A stretch of 39,884 nt of DNA from Entamoeba invadens IP1 (lineage: Eukaryota > Evosea > Mastigamoebida > Endamoebidae), in contig NW_004443608.1 of NCBI RefSeq assembly GCF_000330505.1, positions 44,850-84,733 on the forward strand, given 5' to 3'. Of this stretch, positions 1-9,275 are shown one piece after another. Position 1 is the first letter of the stretch; every line of letters starts with the position of its first letter. The notes below the pieces were generated by a model, which saw only the letters and a program-made list of their open reading frames with translations, was not told the origin of the DNA and made no database searches. A program made the position numbers and the translations under genes.

Positions 1-504
1 GGGCTTGACTACCATCCATTTCCTGGGATGGGGTATGCAGATAAAGAGACTCAAAAGACGTCATTTCTGTTGCAAATAGAACTGGCAAAGAAACTCCAGA
101 AGCCCATAGTGTTACACACAAGAGAAGCAGATGAAGACACTCAAAAAACAATGACAGAAAACATTCCATTTGACTTCCCGATGGACATTCATTGCTACAC
201 CGCGTCTCTCGATTTCGCAAAATGGGTGCTTGAAAAGTACCCAAACGCTTACTTCGGGTTTGCGGGAGTCGTGACGTTCAAAAACGCGAAGAATGTCCTC
301 GACGTCGTCAAAGTCGTTCCCCTTGATAAGATCCTCCTTGAGACAGACGCGCCTTTCATGGCACCTATCCCGTTCAGAGGAAAGCCAAGTCACTCAGGAA
401 TGATTCCATGGATAGCAGAGACCATAGCAAAGACAAAGGGAGTTTCGTTAGAAGAAGTTCTTAGACAAACCACAATAAATGCGAAAAAGCTCTTTAAAAT
501 TTAA
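1..504 (+). CDS. TatD-family metal-dependent deoxyribonuclease, 5' end missing
   Basis: The frame is open from base 1, where it already reads GLDYHPFPG, the GLDYH-type segment in the middle of TatD proteins, so the gene runs off the left edge. 167 residues are present, about the C-terminal 60% of a usual TatD (about 260-300 residues). TatD enzymes are TIM-barrel metal-dependent nucleases that remove 3' nucleotides from DNA and act in DNA repair and apoptotic degradation. Visible motifs are the metal-ligand histidine in VLHTREA, a second histidine in DIHCY, the catalytic aspartate in LLETDAPF followed by the typical P-x-RGK segment, and the C-terminal TT-x-NAKKLF signature. It ends in TAA at 502-504 and converges on the minus-strand pseudophosphatase gene. 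The visible part shows no intron and no damage. Confidence 0.9.
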   Translation, partial: GLDYHPFPGMGYADKETQKTSFLLQIELAKKLQKPIVLHTREADEDTQKTMTENIPFDFPMDIHCYTASLDFAKWVLEKYPNAYFGFAGVVTFKNAKNVLDVVKVVPLDKILLETDAPFMAPIPFRGKPSHSGMIPWIAETIAKTKGVSLEEVLRQTTINAKKLFKI

Positions 505-767
505 TGGTGCTAATTGAGAATTATATTAAAGTCGTTTTTATACGTGTTGTATTACTTTGAGTGAACGAGGTGGTTAATACATTACACTTTAATGTTCAAA
601 AAATTGGCCATTAGAATGGTTAAAATCCCACTTCTTTTTGCGGTCTTGATTTTGAAACGCAGCATCGTCCAGTGCTGTTCTGAAAGTGAGACCGATCGAT
701 TTATAACAATAGTGTTGTTATACTATAATATATAGTATTCGATGAGTAGTGTGTTAAACCAATAAAG
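505..767. other. Spacer between convergent genes
   Basis: 263 bases between the stop codons of the TatD gene and the pseudophosphatase gene. I see no ORF with coding character and no tRNA-like structure. A short inverted repeat (AACAATAGTGTTGTT near 705-720) is present but is too small to interpret. Both 3' ends must be processed here. Confidence 0.5.
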
Positions 768-1499
768 TTAGACAAACCTAGAAATGGGATTGTAAGCCAC
801 TGAATACGCGATTGGGCGTTCTTTAGATGCGCCGACCGAGCGTGCAAATGTGTTAATTTCTCCGATGAAAGACAGTTTAATATTAACTTCCCACACCTTT
901 TGTTTGAAGATCTCAGAGACTTGAAGAAAATTGATTTTGTTCTTGAGGACGAAATAAGCAGCAATGAGTGCTGGTGCTCTGTCTCTTCCATCAAAAGAGT
1001 GTACAAGAACCTTCTCATTCTTTCTGAAAGACGTTTCTAATATCGCCATCAATTCTTTGACATATGGTGTGATCGAACCGTTTGATTTTGATATCGGGAG
1101 TCTGTAATATTCTCGGGTTGCATCCTCATCATTGGAACATTCTCGAGTGCAATTAATGATCACTTTGATCTCTTCAAGGTCTAACCACCCTTGATTGTTA
1201 CTACTCTCCACACTTCCAAGATATAACAATGGAGTGACTTGACACCCTATCCCATTCTGTCTTTGGGACTTTTCTCGATTTCGGCGGAAGGTCACCGTCT
1301 TCTCGTAAGAGTCAAGTCGCATTTCTTCTTCATCCATTCGAGTTTTCATTATTTGGTATTTCTGTGCATCGTCTTTACGTTGTTTCTGCTTTTCAAGTTC
1401 ATACTGCCGAATTTGCTCATCACGGAGTTGGCGGGCTAATGACACTTGTTCCGCAGTCTTTGGTTTTGGTTTAAAAAATGATGTGATTGGTATTTGCAT
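768..1499 (-). CDS. Catalytically dead dual-specificity phosphatase with N-terminal PIP box
   Basis: 243 residues from the ATG at 1499; the codon before it is GTG, so I take the ATG. Residues 2-9 read QIPITSFF, a textbook PCNA-interacting box (QxxI/LxxFF), followed by KPKPK. A charged helical stretch covers about residues 20-75. A dual-specificity phosphatase domain fills about 85-225 (LLYLGS, VIINCT, then the P-loop). The P-loop reads HSFDGRDR: histidine, glycine and arginine of HCxxGxxR are kept but the nucleophilic cysteine is serine (S168, codon TCT). The general-acid loop, LPISKSNGS, also seems to lack its aspartate. Known relatives with a replaced cysteine (STYX type) bind phosphoproteins without hydrolysis, so I infer a scaffold role, perhaps at PCNA. 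It diverges from the MSH2 gene across 361 bases. Confidence 0.82.
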   Translation of the reverse strand: MQIPITSFFKPKPKTAEQVSLARQLRDEQIRQYELEKQKQRKDDAQKYQIMKTRMDEEEMRLDSYEKTVTFRRNREKSQRQNGIGCQVTPLLYLGSVESSNNQGWLDLEEIKVIINCTRECSNDEDATREYYRLPISKSNGSITPYVKELMAILETSFRKNEKVLVHSFDGRDRAPALIAAYFVLKNKINFLQVSEIFKQKVWEVNIKLSFIGEINTFARSVGASKERPIAYSVAYNPISRFV

Positions 1500-1860
1500 C
1501 ACTCTTTTTTCTTTCTAGAAATGTGATTTCTTTCCACATTTTTTCAATCTTAACTTCTCTTTTTTCGTTTAGTTTATTTATAATAAGTTAAACTATATAT
1601 ATTGGTAGTAATGTATAATTTATTTAATAACTTTTTATTATAAAAGTTTAAGAAATTTAAATAACAAAGTATTCAAATCAATTACTATAATAATAATAAT
1701 AATTTAAATAATTTAAATATTAATAAAATTGTAGTACATTAAATTTGGTTTTCAAACCTTAATAATTTAAATTAAAATTAAATAGTAAATATACTATACA
1801 TTTGTAATTATTAAACTCCATTAACATTAAAACATTCAACTTAAAATTTATAAAAAAACG
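1500..1860. promoter_or_regulatory. Divergent promoter region of pseudophosphatase and MSH2
   Basis: 361 AT-rich bases between two outward-facing start codons. There is a run of ATA/TAA triplets around 1685-1705 and repeated AATTTAAAT blocks. I see no ORF of coding quality, so the missing N-terminal domains of MSH2 are not encoded here. Both genes must find their promoters in this stretch. Confidence 0.5.
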
Positions 1861-3750
1861 ATGGAAGAAGTTCCCCAAGACGAGAGTGACACGATGACTT
1901 TAAGTCCCGAGATCATATCTGGCCTTCACATAACAAGTGAGACGAAAGAGCTTTCTTTATTCTCATTATTAAACAAAACTAAAACAGCGAATGGTAAAAA
2001 GCTATTAGAGAACTATATTCTCCATCCCTTAACGAACAAAACGCAGATCAATTTTCGTCTTGATTTAGTTCAGTCTTTTGTCGATAATTCGCCTGCAAGA
2101 TTAAGAATCATGGAGGAAGGCCTAGTCTTAATACCCGACATCACACGAATCACGAAAACGATAGAAAAAATCACATTAGAGAATGTTGTCATTTTATATA
2201 ATGTGATTCAATCGACCAAAAAAATCTGCGAATTTTTGGACGATATAAAAGGAACGCAAATTGGACTTCAAATCACATTCCCTCTCAAAAAGTGTTTAGC
2301 GGATCTTGTGAATTATGAGGAACTCGTCAACACGTTGATCGATCTCGACGCAGCGCACAACGGGGTCTATCGGATCCGCGACGACTTCGACGAGACTCTC
2401 CGAGACATTCGCGAGAAGTTAGATGAGATCGACAAACTGTTTACTGCAGCTCAACTTCAAACTGCGAGTGACTTAGGTGTCAAAGCAGATAAAGTGAAGT
2501 TAGTAGAATACAACAGTAACACAGTCTTACGAGTAGCCAAGGGCATAGAAAAGACGGTGAAAGCCGACAGTCGTTTCAAAGTCCTTCAGTCATTGAAAGG
2601 TGAGTGTAAATTCACTTTTAAAACTCTTCAAGAGCTTAATGTGAAGAAAGCGGAGTTAGTGAAGAAGCAAGACAAAGTGTCACAAACGTTTGTGGATGAG
2701 ATCGTCAAAGTTGTTGTTGGGTACAAAAGTTCATTTGAAGAGATTAGCAGTGTCGTTTCTTTGATCGACGTCATTCAATCATTTGCAACAACTGCCGTGA
2801 ACAGCGAGGAGTCGTACGTACGGCCTGTTATAACCGAAGACGCGGGGAACATTATATTAATGAAAGCGCGACATCCTCTTGCAGAGACTTTGAGTAGTTC
2901 AGGGTTTGTTGAGAATGATGTGTACATTAATAGAGAAACGAGTCGATTTCAAATCGTGACTGGACCAAACATGGGAGGGAAGTCGACGTATTTGCGGATG
3001 ATAGGGATGTGTGTTATAATGGCGCAAATTGGGATGTATGTGCCGTGTGATAGTGCCGAAGTCGCCATCTGTGACAATGTGATGTGTCGAATTGGTGCTG
3101 GCGATGACATCGTTCAAGGCGTATCGACGTTTATGGCGGAGATGAAAGACAGTGCGCAGATCTTACGGAAAGCGACGAGTAAGACATTAGTCCTCATTGA
3201 TGAACTTGGGCGAGGAACAAGTACATTTGATGGGTTTGGGATAGCGTGGGGGATTTCGGAGTATTTGATTAATGAAATTGGCTGTTTTTGTGTGTTTGCG
3301 ACGCACTTCCACGAAGTGACTGCACTTGAGAAACGGAATGCGGGGGTGAAAAATGTCCACGTTGTAGCGAGTATAGTGAACAGACAACTTGTTTTGAAAT
3401 ACAAAGTGAACGATGGGAGTACTGATCAAAGTTTGGCGGTGTATGTAGCAGAGTGGGCGGACTTCCCCAAGGAAGTTGTTGATGAAGCAAAGAAGAAAGC
3501 GCATGATCTTGAGTTAGAAACCGACTCGAAGAAGAAGTTAGAAACGTTCAATGAGAAAATGCCGAATCGTGAGGTTATATATGACAATGTCACTCAACAA
3601 GTAGTGATTGAAGGGAAGAGGATCATTAAAGAGTTTAATGTGGCGCTGCGCCAAACTGAGCCAGATAAGATCGACCAATTACGAGCGAAATACAAGGCGA
3701 TGATATGCACCAACGATTTCTTGAAGTTGTTAGATCGTGTGAGTCATTGA
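1861..3750 (+). CDS. MSH2: MSH2-type DNA mismatch repair ATPase lacking domains I and II
   Basis: 629 residues from the ATG at 1861. MSH2 pairs with MSH6 or MSH3 to find mismatches; the C-terminal ATPase is an ABC-type fold. Seen here: lever/clamp region from about residue 35 (SLLNKTKTANGKKLL), Walker A GPNMGGKS at 368-375, the GDDIVQGVSTFMAEM segment, Walker B with D447-E448 and the DELGRGTSTFDGFGIAW signature typical of MSH2, ATHFHE, and the DQSLAVYVAE segment before the C-terminal helices. The SLLNKTKT segment lies beyond residue 300 in ordinary MSH2 (about 930 residues), so the N-terminal mismatch-binding domain I and connector domain II are absent. The upstream DNA is non-coding AT-rich spacer. 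MSH4 and MSH5 lack domain I only, and their ATPase signatures differ from this one. The family call is secure; the truncation is either real biology or gene decay. Confidence 0.92.
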   Translation: MEEVPQDESDTMTLSPEIISGLHITSETKELSLFSLLNKTKTANGKKLLENYILHPLTNKTQINFRLDLVQSFVDNSPARLRIMEEGLVLIPDITRITKTIEKITLENVVILYNVIQSTKKICEFLDDIKGTQIGLQITFPLKKCLADLVNYEELVNTLIDLDAAHNGVYRIRDDFDETLRDIREKLDEIDKLFTAAQLQTASDLGVKADKVKLVEYNSNTVLRVAKGIEKTVKADSRFKVLQSLKGECKFTFKTLQELNVKKAELVKKQDKVSQTFVDEIVKVVVGYKSSFEEISSVVSLIDVIQSFATTAVNSEESYVRPVITEDAGNIILMKARHPLAETLSSSGFVENDVYINRETSRFQIVTGPNMGGKSTYLRMIGMCVIMAQIGMYVPCDSAEVAICDNVMCRIGAGDDIVQGVSTFMAEMKDSAQILRKATSKTLVLIDELGRGTSTFDGFGIAWGISEYLINEIGCFCVFATHFHEVTALEKRNAGVKNVHVVASIVNRQLVLKYKVNDGSTDQSLAVYVAEWADFPKEVVDEAKKKAHDLELETDSKKKLETFNEKMPNREVIYDNVTQQVVIEGKRIIKEFNVALRQTEPDKIDQLRAKYKAMICTNDFLKLLDRVSH

Positions 3751-3846
3751 TTGCTATTATTAAAGAAGTCTTCTTCTGGTTCTAAGTTATTATGATCTGA
3801 AAACAAGAACAGTCACAACGAAAACACAATTAGAAGAGGATTAGTA

Positions 3847-4599
3847 TCACTCCCACTGCAGCACTACAATCTTGAATAAGGAGAAAGTGTCTGGGAAGTG
3901 ATTACCTGAGAAGATGTTGACTGAGTTTTCCATTGAGATATTGTAGTACATCGGGAACTTCCCAGATACAAAAGAAGAGTCTTCGATACCAAGATAATAC
4001 CCACAGTGAATGCCTGTGATCCACTTATCGTTGTCTGAGGAGTAACATTTAGTTGAGTAAAACGGATCTTTGCGCATCACTTTGATTGGTTCTTTGATCA
4101 CCGGACTCTTCAAAACAAAGCAGAAGAAATTGTTGTCTTTGGTCATGTAAAAGCCATACCCATTTTCTTTCGAGCTTGGGATCTCAATGGAATTGTACGA
4201 CCCAAAGACACACCCATCAGTCGTTTGAACTATCACCATAGTCCGTTCTTTCCCACATGTCTTGGTATTGAAAGACCGAGCGGTAAGTCCATCTTCATCA
4301 CTGTCATACAGTTTCTTCGCTTCTTTTAACCCAACCCAATTCGTTAATGTTTGCATGTACTCATCATAGAAGTTCTTAGCTAATATAACATCAGCAGGCT
4401 CTAAGACTAACTTCCTCTCTAAGATCCCTGTCGCTTTGATCTGTTCAAGTGTCGAGTGAATCACTCTATACTCAGATTCTAGGCGAATCAGGCGAGATGT
4501 TAACAAAGCAACTGTCTGTTTGGTTTCCTCAAGTTCTTTGTGTGCCGTTTCGGCCTTTTCTTCTTCCTTTTTGTCTTGCTTCTTGTTCCGTTTAAACAT
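3847..4599 (-). CDS. Coiled-coil TLD-domain protein (TLD cluster member 1)
   Basis: 250 residues from the first ATG (4599); the frame extends 16 codons upstream to a TTG only. The N-terminus is highly charged (FKRNKKQDKKEEEKAE) and predicted helical or coiled-coil to about residue 70. From about residue 95 the protein matches the TLDc pattern: LTNWVGLKEAKKLYDSDEDG, SFNTKTCGKERTMVIVQT, VFGSYNSIEIP, FCFVLKSP, and a final FKIVVLQWE strand where TLD domains end in an ExW/E-type strand. TLDc domains occur in oxidation-resistance proteins and TBC1D24; Entamoeba has a large family of unknown role. It converges tightly on MSH2 (96 bases between stops). Closest match in the window is the gene at 5302-5976. 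Confidence 0.78.
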   Translation of the reverse strand: MFKRNKKQDKKEEEKAETAHKELEETKQTVALLTSRLIRLESEYRVIHSTLEQIKATGILERKLVLEPADVILAKNFYDEYMQTLTNWVGLKEAKKLYDSDEDGLTARSFNTKTCGKERTMVIVQTTDGCVFGSYNSIEIPSSKENGYGFYMTKDNNFFCFVLKSPVIKEPIKVMRKDPFYSTKCYSSDNDKWITGIHCGYYLGIEDSSFVSGKFPMYYNISMENSVNIFSGNHFPDTFSLFKIVVLQWE

Positions 4600-5301
4600 C
4601 TCTTTGGTTTTGCAGTTTCCTTCGTTTGGTGTTCTTCTTTGTGTCAATTAACTTATTTTGTGGTTAATTAAATGTACTATTAAGTATAGTTGTTTTGAGT
4701 TGACTTGGAATTGAAATGTACTATTTTAAGAAGGTTGTTTATGGTTTATTTTAGTATCTTTTTTTGCTCTTTTGGGGGATTCTTCGAATCGGAATTAAAA
4801 GATGAGATTGTGAGATTCGTTTTGTCAAGTTATTTTTGGAGTTAATCAAAAACTTCGTAAAAATGTAAAATTTTGTTTTTTCTTTGTTTACACGTGTTAT
4901 GTGTGAAATTATATTATTATAATAAAAGTACTATATATTTGATATGTATTATAAGATTGTAAATAATTAGTTAACAAAAGAAATAACTAATTTTAGATGA
5001 TTTTGGCATTTTAAGTTATAGATTTATTTATTATAATTTTGTTATTTAATTGTCGATAAGGACAAGTTCTCTGAAACATATTCTTTCGAAAAAAAAACAA
5101 TGAAAAAGCCAATTTAAAACACATAAAAAAAAATGATAACAACAAAAAAAAACTGAACATTAGTGATTTGATTTTTTTAACCTCATGAAACCAAGAAATG
5201 TTTTATTATTTTTATTATTTGTTTTTTAGTAAGTGTAAGATGTAATAAAACTTTTTACTATAAATGTACTACCAATATAACGGACGTTTTTAAACCACAA
5301 A
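4600..5301. other. AT-rich spacer upstream of TLD member 1
   Basis: 702 bases between two minus-strand genes. It contains poly-A and poly-T tracts and the palindrome ACACGTGT near 4890. I find no coding ORF, RNA gene or repeat. The part near 4600-4700 should hold the promoter of the gene at 3847-4599, and the part near 5250-5301 the 3' end of the next gene. Confidence 0.5.
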
Positions 5302-5976
5302 TCAAAACAACTCAATAACAGCAAAACCATTTACAGAACAGTTCGTTGTGTATTTGCAGCAAGGGTTAATCATCACAGACGATTGTGTACAGACCAATTT
5401 GTATTTCGCTCCAAACATGTTCTGCCCCCTGAACCCAAAGAGAACATCACCCCCGACAACTACCTCCTTCAAATTTTCTCGTGGGTGTGTTTCGATCTTT
5501 TTACTTGAAGCCATGTTGTCTCCCAACTGAAACATGAAACTCTCCATATCCGGTTTCCACTCTCCAAAATCGATGATTGGGGTTTTGATATAACACCCGA
5601 CACATGTTTTATAGTTGTCCCACGTGACAAGAGCTATGCTGGCCCTCCCTCTTAGATTATTGACCAAATTCGCGGTGGAAGCCACGTCGATGTTTTCCTT
5701 TGTCTTTTCCCATAAGACCACTATGACATGATTCTCCGTCCCTGTCCATCTCTTCAAATCGCTCATTCGTTCATCAGACAAAACAGTATAACTGTCATTC
5801 AGTAAGCACTTCTCTGGTTTGCAAAGGATGTTCTGTTTCGGCGGTGGTACCTCTTCGTTTTTCATCGAGCAAGAAGACTCCTCGTCTTGTGAAGAGGACG
5901 ACCCATCAGTTGTCCTTTTCAGACCTGTAATGCTCCGCTGCATTCGCTTAAATATTTCCCTTATATTATCGTCCAT
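5302..5976 (-). CDS. TLD-like protein (TLD cluster member 2)
   Basis: 224 residues from the ATG at 5976; the frame stays open 15 codons upstream but only with a TTG. The first 70 residues are polar with a serine/acidic run (SSSSQDEESSCS). From about residue 75 the order of strands copies the TLD domain: WTGTENHVIVVLWE, NLVNNLRGRASIALVTWDNYKTCVGCY, then FMFQLGD, GGDVLFGFRG and a terminal GFAVIELF. The resemblance is to the fold pattern more than to identical residues, so I rate it below member 1. Function unknown. It sits in the same orientation as member 1 and the ankyrin gene. Confidence 0.65.
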   Translation of the reverse strand: MDDNIREIFKRMQRSITGLKRTTDGSSSSQDEESSCSMKNEEVPPPKQNILCKPEKCLLNDSYTVLSDERMSDLKRWTGTENHVIVVLWEKTKENIDVASTANLVNNLRGRASIALVTWDNYKTCVGCYIKTPIIDFGEWKPDMESFMFQLGDNMASSKKIETHPRENLKEVVVGGDVLFGFRGQNMFGAKYKLVCTQSSVMINPCCKYTTNCSVNGFAVIELF

Positions 5977-6485
5977 TCCGTCTCGTTTAATCTCATTCTG
6001 AGATTTGACATCGCAACTCAAATGAAAACCTTCGCAGAAACGTTTATGTCCTCGTTCTTTAACTTTTTTATTTCTGTTGGATTCGTTTTGGTTATTTGTG
6101 ATCTCAATATCGTAAAATGTACCATTTATATTAATTATTTAAACAATATATTATAGTTTTATTTTTTTTTCTAAAATTTACTTAGAAAAAATCCTAGTCA
6201 CTTTGTTAAAATAGTCATATACTACAAATTATGTTATTTTTTATTATATGTATAACAATTGTTTTTTAACTCAATACTTCAGACACCGTTCTCCAAAAAT
6301 TGAAAATCGTTCAGATTATAAAAAATTGATCACTTTTTTACTCAAAAAAAACAAATTTGATGAACCATTTCGTATTTTTAAATCTCAAAAAATGAGCAAT
6401 CGCAGAAAGATATCGGAACCCAAATTACAAAATCCATTTTTTTGACGCATTGAATTACCGATAAAAAGAGACAACCTGAGAAGTA
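5977..6485. other. AT-rich spacer between TLD member 2 and the ankyrin-SH3 gene
   Basis: 509 bases. A plus-strand ORF of 65 codons (6248-6445) occurs here, but its composition matches the spacer and nothing in it resembles a known family, so I do not call it a gene. The portion next to 5977 should carry the promoter of TLD member 2. Confidence 0.4.
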
Positions 6486-8627
6486 TTAAACGTCGACTGA
6501 AGGTACTCCTCCTCTTCTTTTCTTTGGCGCTCCACCTGCCTGTTGTTTTTGCAATTTTACAAGCAGTTGGGGGTCCAAATTTGTGATTTTTTCCTCCACA
6601 TTTTTCGCGTCATTTTTTTCCTGTTTAAAGACGGACATGGACCGATTCCGGTCGACGTTTTTCTTGACCATTTTCTTTCCTTCCAGCACCACTCCAATCT
6701 TCTTTTGTTCATCTTTTTCCAACGGGAGAGTGACACCTTTAGCCAATGGGAATAGGCCATATTTCCCGTGAGATTGCCCGAGTGCCCATCCCTTTTTATT
6801 TTCCCAAAAGACGTCGACGACATTATTGATTTCAAGACTCAACAAGTTGTCATCTGTCATTTGAAACTCAGAAACCATTCGAACTCGCTTTAAGACCGTA
6901 AACTCCTTTTGTCCATTGATCAATTCATAACAATGAACAAACCCACGATTGATCGCTGACTGCCCCGCTGTCATCTTCCGGATATCTAATTGATTCACAT
7001 CAGCTCCATGCTCAAGTAACCGTTTCACCATCACCGCATCATCGCACACTACAGCGATATGTAATGGTGTTCTCCCACACCCATCTCGCGCATTTAATAG
7101 CGCCGGACACGCCGCCAGAAGTTCGTTGACCAAGTGGACCATTCCGTTCATCGCGCAGTAGTGTAACGGCGTCAGTCGATTCTTATCCGCCGCAAAACAA
7201 GCCATCTCCGCACTATGTCGCGCTTGTTTAACAACTCCCAAATGGCCTCCAAGCACTGCATAATGGAACGGCGTTCTTCCCGACACCGTCACATCCGTCA
7301 TCGACAACGCAAATGTAAGACTTTCTATGATCCCTTTATATCCACACAGACATGCCAAATGTAATGGAGTCTCTCCTATCTCATTCCCCTTCTTAATAAG
7401 ATTCCCACCTACCGTTTTCAACCAATTCAACACTTCAACTCGATTGTTCTGAACTGCATAATGAACAGCAGTGTTCCCACTATGATCGACATCAGAAAGG
7501 ACTGATGGGTCTTCCATAAACAAACTCTGCGCCATCTTCAACCGCCCGTACGCACACGATAACAAAAAGGGCGTCGACCCACTCATCGTCGACGCGTAGA
7601 TATCCCCACCAAGCCGTTTGATATATGAAAACGACTTCATGTTGCCTAACGCAGCAGCTAACATCAATGGCGTCATCCCATTCGAGTTCTTCTTCACTAA
7701 CAAATTCGCACTGCTCGTTGTCGTGTTCAATTGGACGTTCAGCGACTGAAAGAAGAACTGCAGAACGTCTAACGAGTCTGATTTGACTGCGTGATGGAAG
7801 GGGAAGTTACCATTGGTGTCCATCTTATTTACCGCTTGTGGGTATGCGGAGCTAATAGCACGTAAAACTTCAAGAGGGAGGCCAACCGCAGCTGCGTAGT
7901 GTAAAGCGAGTTGTCCATAGTTATCGGGGATGTTTGGAGTTGACAAAGGTAAGAGGATATTAATAGTCGAGAGATGGTTATATTTAATAGCTAATAAAAG
8001 AGGAGACTGTCCCATACAATTCTCCGTCTCACAAGAAGCACCTTTGTTCAGTAACCATTGAACGACTAAATCATTACCATTGGCAGCTGCGATATGAAGT
8101 GGAGTACAACAAGCAGGATTGGTTGTGTTAGTCACCATCTGATCGATGAAACAAGACTGCTCCAGTTTGTCAAGGACTTCTAAGGAGTTAGTGAATGAAG
8201 CGTAATGGAGAATGGTATACCCTAAATTGTCTGTGATGTTTAACCACTCCTCACTCCCTGCCATTGAAGATAATAACTCTAAGGCAACATCTGCATGATT
8301 AAAGCGTAAAGCAACAAATAAGGCAGTTTGACCATGACGATTGAGAATGTTTTTGTCGGCATTGTACTTTAAAAGCTTCTGAGTTGCTTCTAAATTGCCG
8401 ATTTGAGAAGAAACGATGAGTGAGGTATCACCATAGAGATCTTGACTGTTCACATTCATCTCGTAACTCCCTATTAATCGATCAATGAAATCATTTTTCT
8501 TATGGAAGACAGAGACATGGAGAGGAGTGATATCTTCATTTGAGGTGTTGTCATTGCTTGACATGTTTTTTAATTGATATCGTGTGGGGTTGAGTCCGAC
8601 TAAATAAGGAGAACCATATGTTTCCAT
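6486..8627 (-). CDS. Ankyrin-repeat protein with C-terminal SH3 domain
   Basis: 713 residues, ATG at 8627. About 16 ankyrin repeats run from residue 30 to 570; typical ones start NGMTPLMLAAALGN, IGETPLHLACLCGY and CGRTPLHIAVV, and a few (for example TSLIVSSQ, LALHYAAAV) are degenerate. Residues about 580-632 read as an SH3 domain: an opening strand at VSEFQ, acidic RT-loop, NNVVDVFWENKKGWALGQ with the conserved tryptophan, and GKYGLFPLAKGV matching the G-x-FP-x-x-YV end, where tyrosine is replaced by glycine. The tail is lysine-rich and ends KKRRGGVPSVDV. Ankyrin stacks and SH3 domains bind proteins; an adaptor or cytoskeletal scaffold role is inferred. No membrane segment is seen and no intron is needed. 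Confidence 0.88.
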   Translation of the reverse strand: METYGSPYLVGLNPTRYQLKNMSSNDNTSNEDITPLHVSVFHKKNDFIDRLIGSYEMNVNSQDLYGDTSLIVSSQIGNLEATQKLLKYNADKNILNRHGQTALFVALRFNHADVALELLSSMAGSEEWLNITDNLGYTILHYASFTNSLEVLDKLEQSCFIDQMVTNTTNPACCTPLHIAAANGNDLVVQWLLNKGASCETENCMGQSPLLLAIKYNHLSTINILLPLSTPNIPDNYGQLALHYAAAVGLPLEVLRAISSAYPQAVNKMDTNGNFPFHHAVKSDSLDVLQFFFQSLNVQLNTTTSSANLLVKKNSNGMTPLMLAAALGNMKSFSYIKRLGGDIYASTMSGSTPFLLSCAYGRLKMAQSLFMEDPSVLSDVDHSGNTAVHYAVQNNRVEVLNWLKTVGGNLIKKGNEIGETPLHLACLCGYKGIIESLTFALSMTDVTVSGRTPFHYAVLGGHLGVVKQARHSAEMACFAADKNRLTPLHYCAMNGMVHLVNELLAACPALLNARDGCGRTPLHIAVVCDDAVMVKRLLEHGADVNQLDIRKMTAGQSAINRGFVHCYELINGQKEFTVLKRVRMVSEFQMTDDNLLSLEINNVVDVFWENKKGWALGQSHGKYGLFPLAKGVTLPLEKDEQKKIGVVLEGKKMVKKNVDRNRSMSVFKQEKNDAKNVEEKITNLDPQLLVKLQKQQAGGAPKKRRGGVPSVDV

Positions 8628-9275
8628 TATGTCGAACTGTGTATTTTACAGTTTTATCATTTCTAAAAAGATTTGGTTGTTTTATTAATAAAAAAAAGTC
8701 TTCTTATTTCTTGTTATACTTTTTTTATAGTTAAGTTTTAATATTCATATAGAAAAGATTAAGTATAATATGATTTGTTAAAAATTACTATTTGAATTGT
8801 GAGTTATTTTTATTATTGTTTTTAATAATATTATAAATTAATGGGGTATTTTTTTTTGATAAATTATTCTATTGTTTTTAATTATAAAATTTTTAACTGG
8901 TTTTAGTTTATTTTTGTTACTTTCATAATTTATTTTTAGTTTTCACTTTTTATTGCGGTGAAAAAAAAAATTTTTCGATTATTTTTTGAGTAAAAATATT
9001 TTTCTTTAATAATAACATATTTTTTATGATAATTTAGTTTGAATTTCTATACATAATTGATATATAATAAAATTTTAAATAATTTACTAGAAATAAGAAA
9101 TGAGAAATGTTTATTTTTATTTTATATCATTCAATATTTATATTTTATTAACAATTGAAATTATGTATAAATTATTACTATAAATATAAATATTTTTATT
9201 AGAATACTATTACTTTTGCAAAAAAAGTTAAAAGTGAATAAAAGAAATGACAATACTTAATTAAATAAAAAACAA
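8628..9275. promoter_or_regulatory. Divergent promoter spacer, ankyrin-SH3 and TLD member 3
   Basis: 648 bases of extreme AT content between two outward-facing starts, with many T and A homopolymers and no ORF of coding quality. I see no repeat array or RNA gene. Both promoters must lie here, but no motif stands out from the background. Confidence 0.45.

Noticed and set aside
1861..3750. Alternative identity as MSH4 or MSH5
   Set aside because: The ATPase core has the exact MSH2 signatures (GDDIVQGVSTFMAEM, DELGRGTSTFDGFGIAW, DQSLAVYVAE); MSH4 and MSH5 differ at these places.
6248..6445. 65-codon plus-strand ORF between two minus-strand genes
   Set aside because: Composition equals the spacer, no recognisable motif, and it would interfere with the promoter of the gene at 5302-5976.
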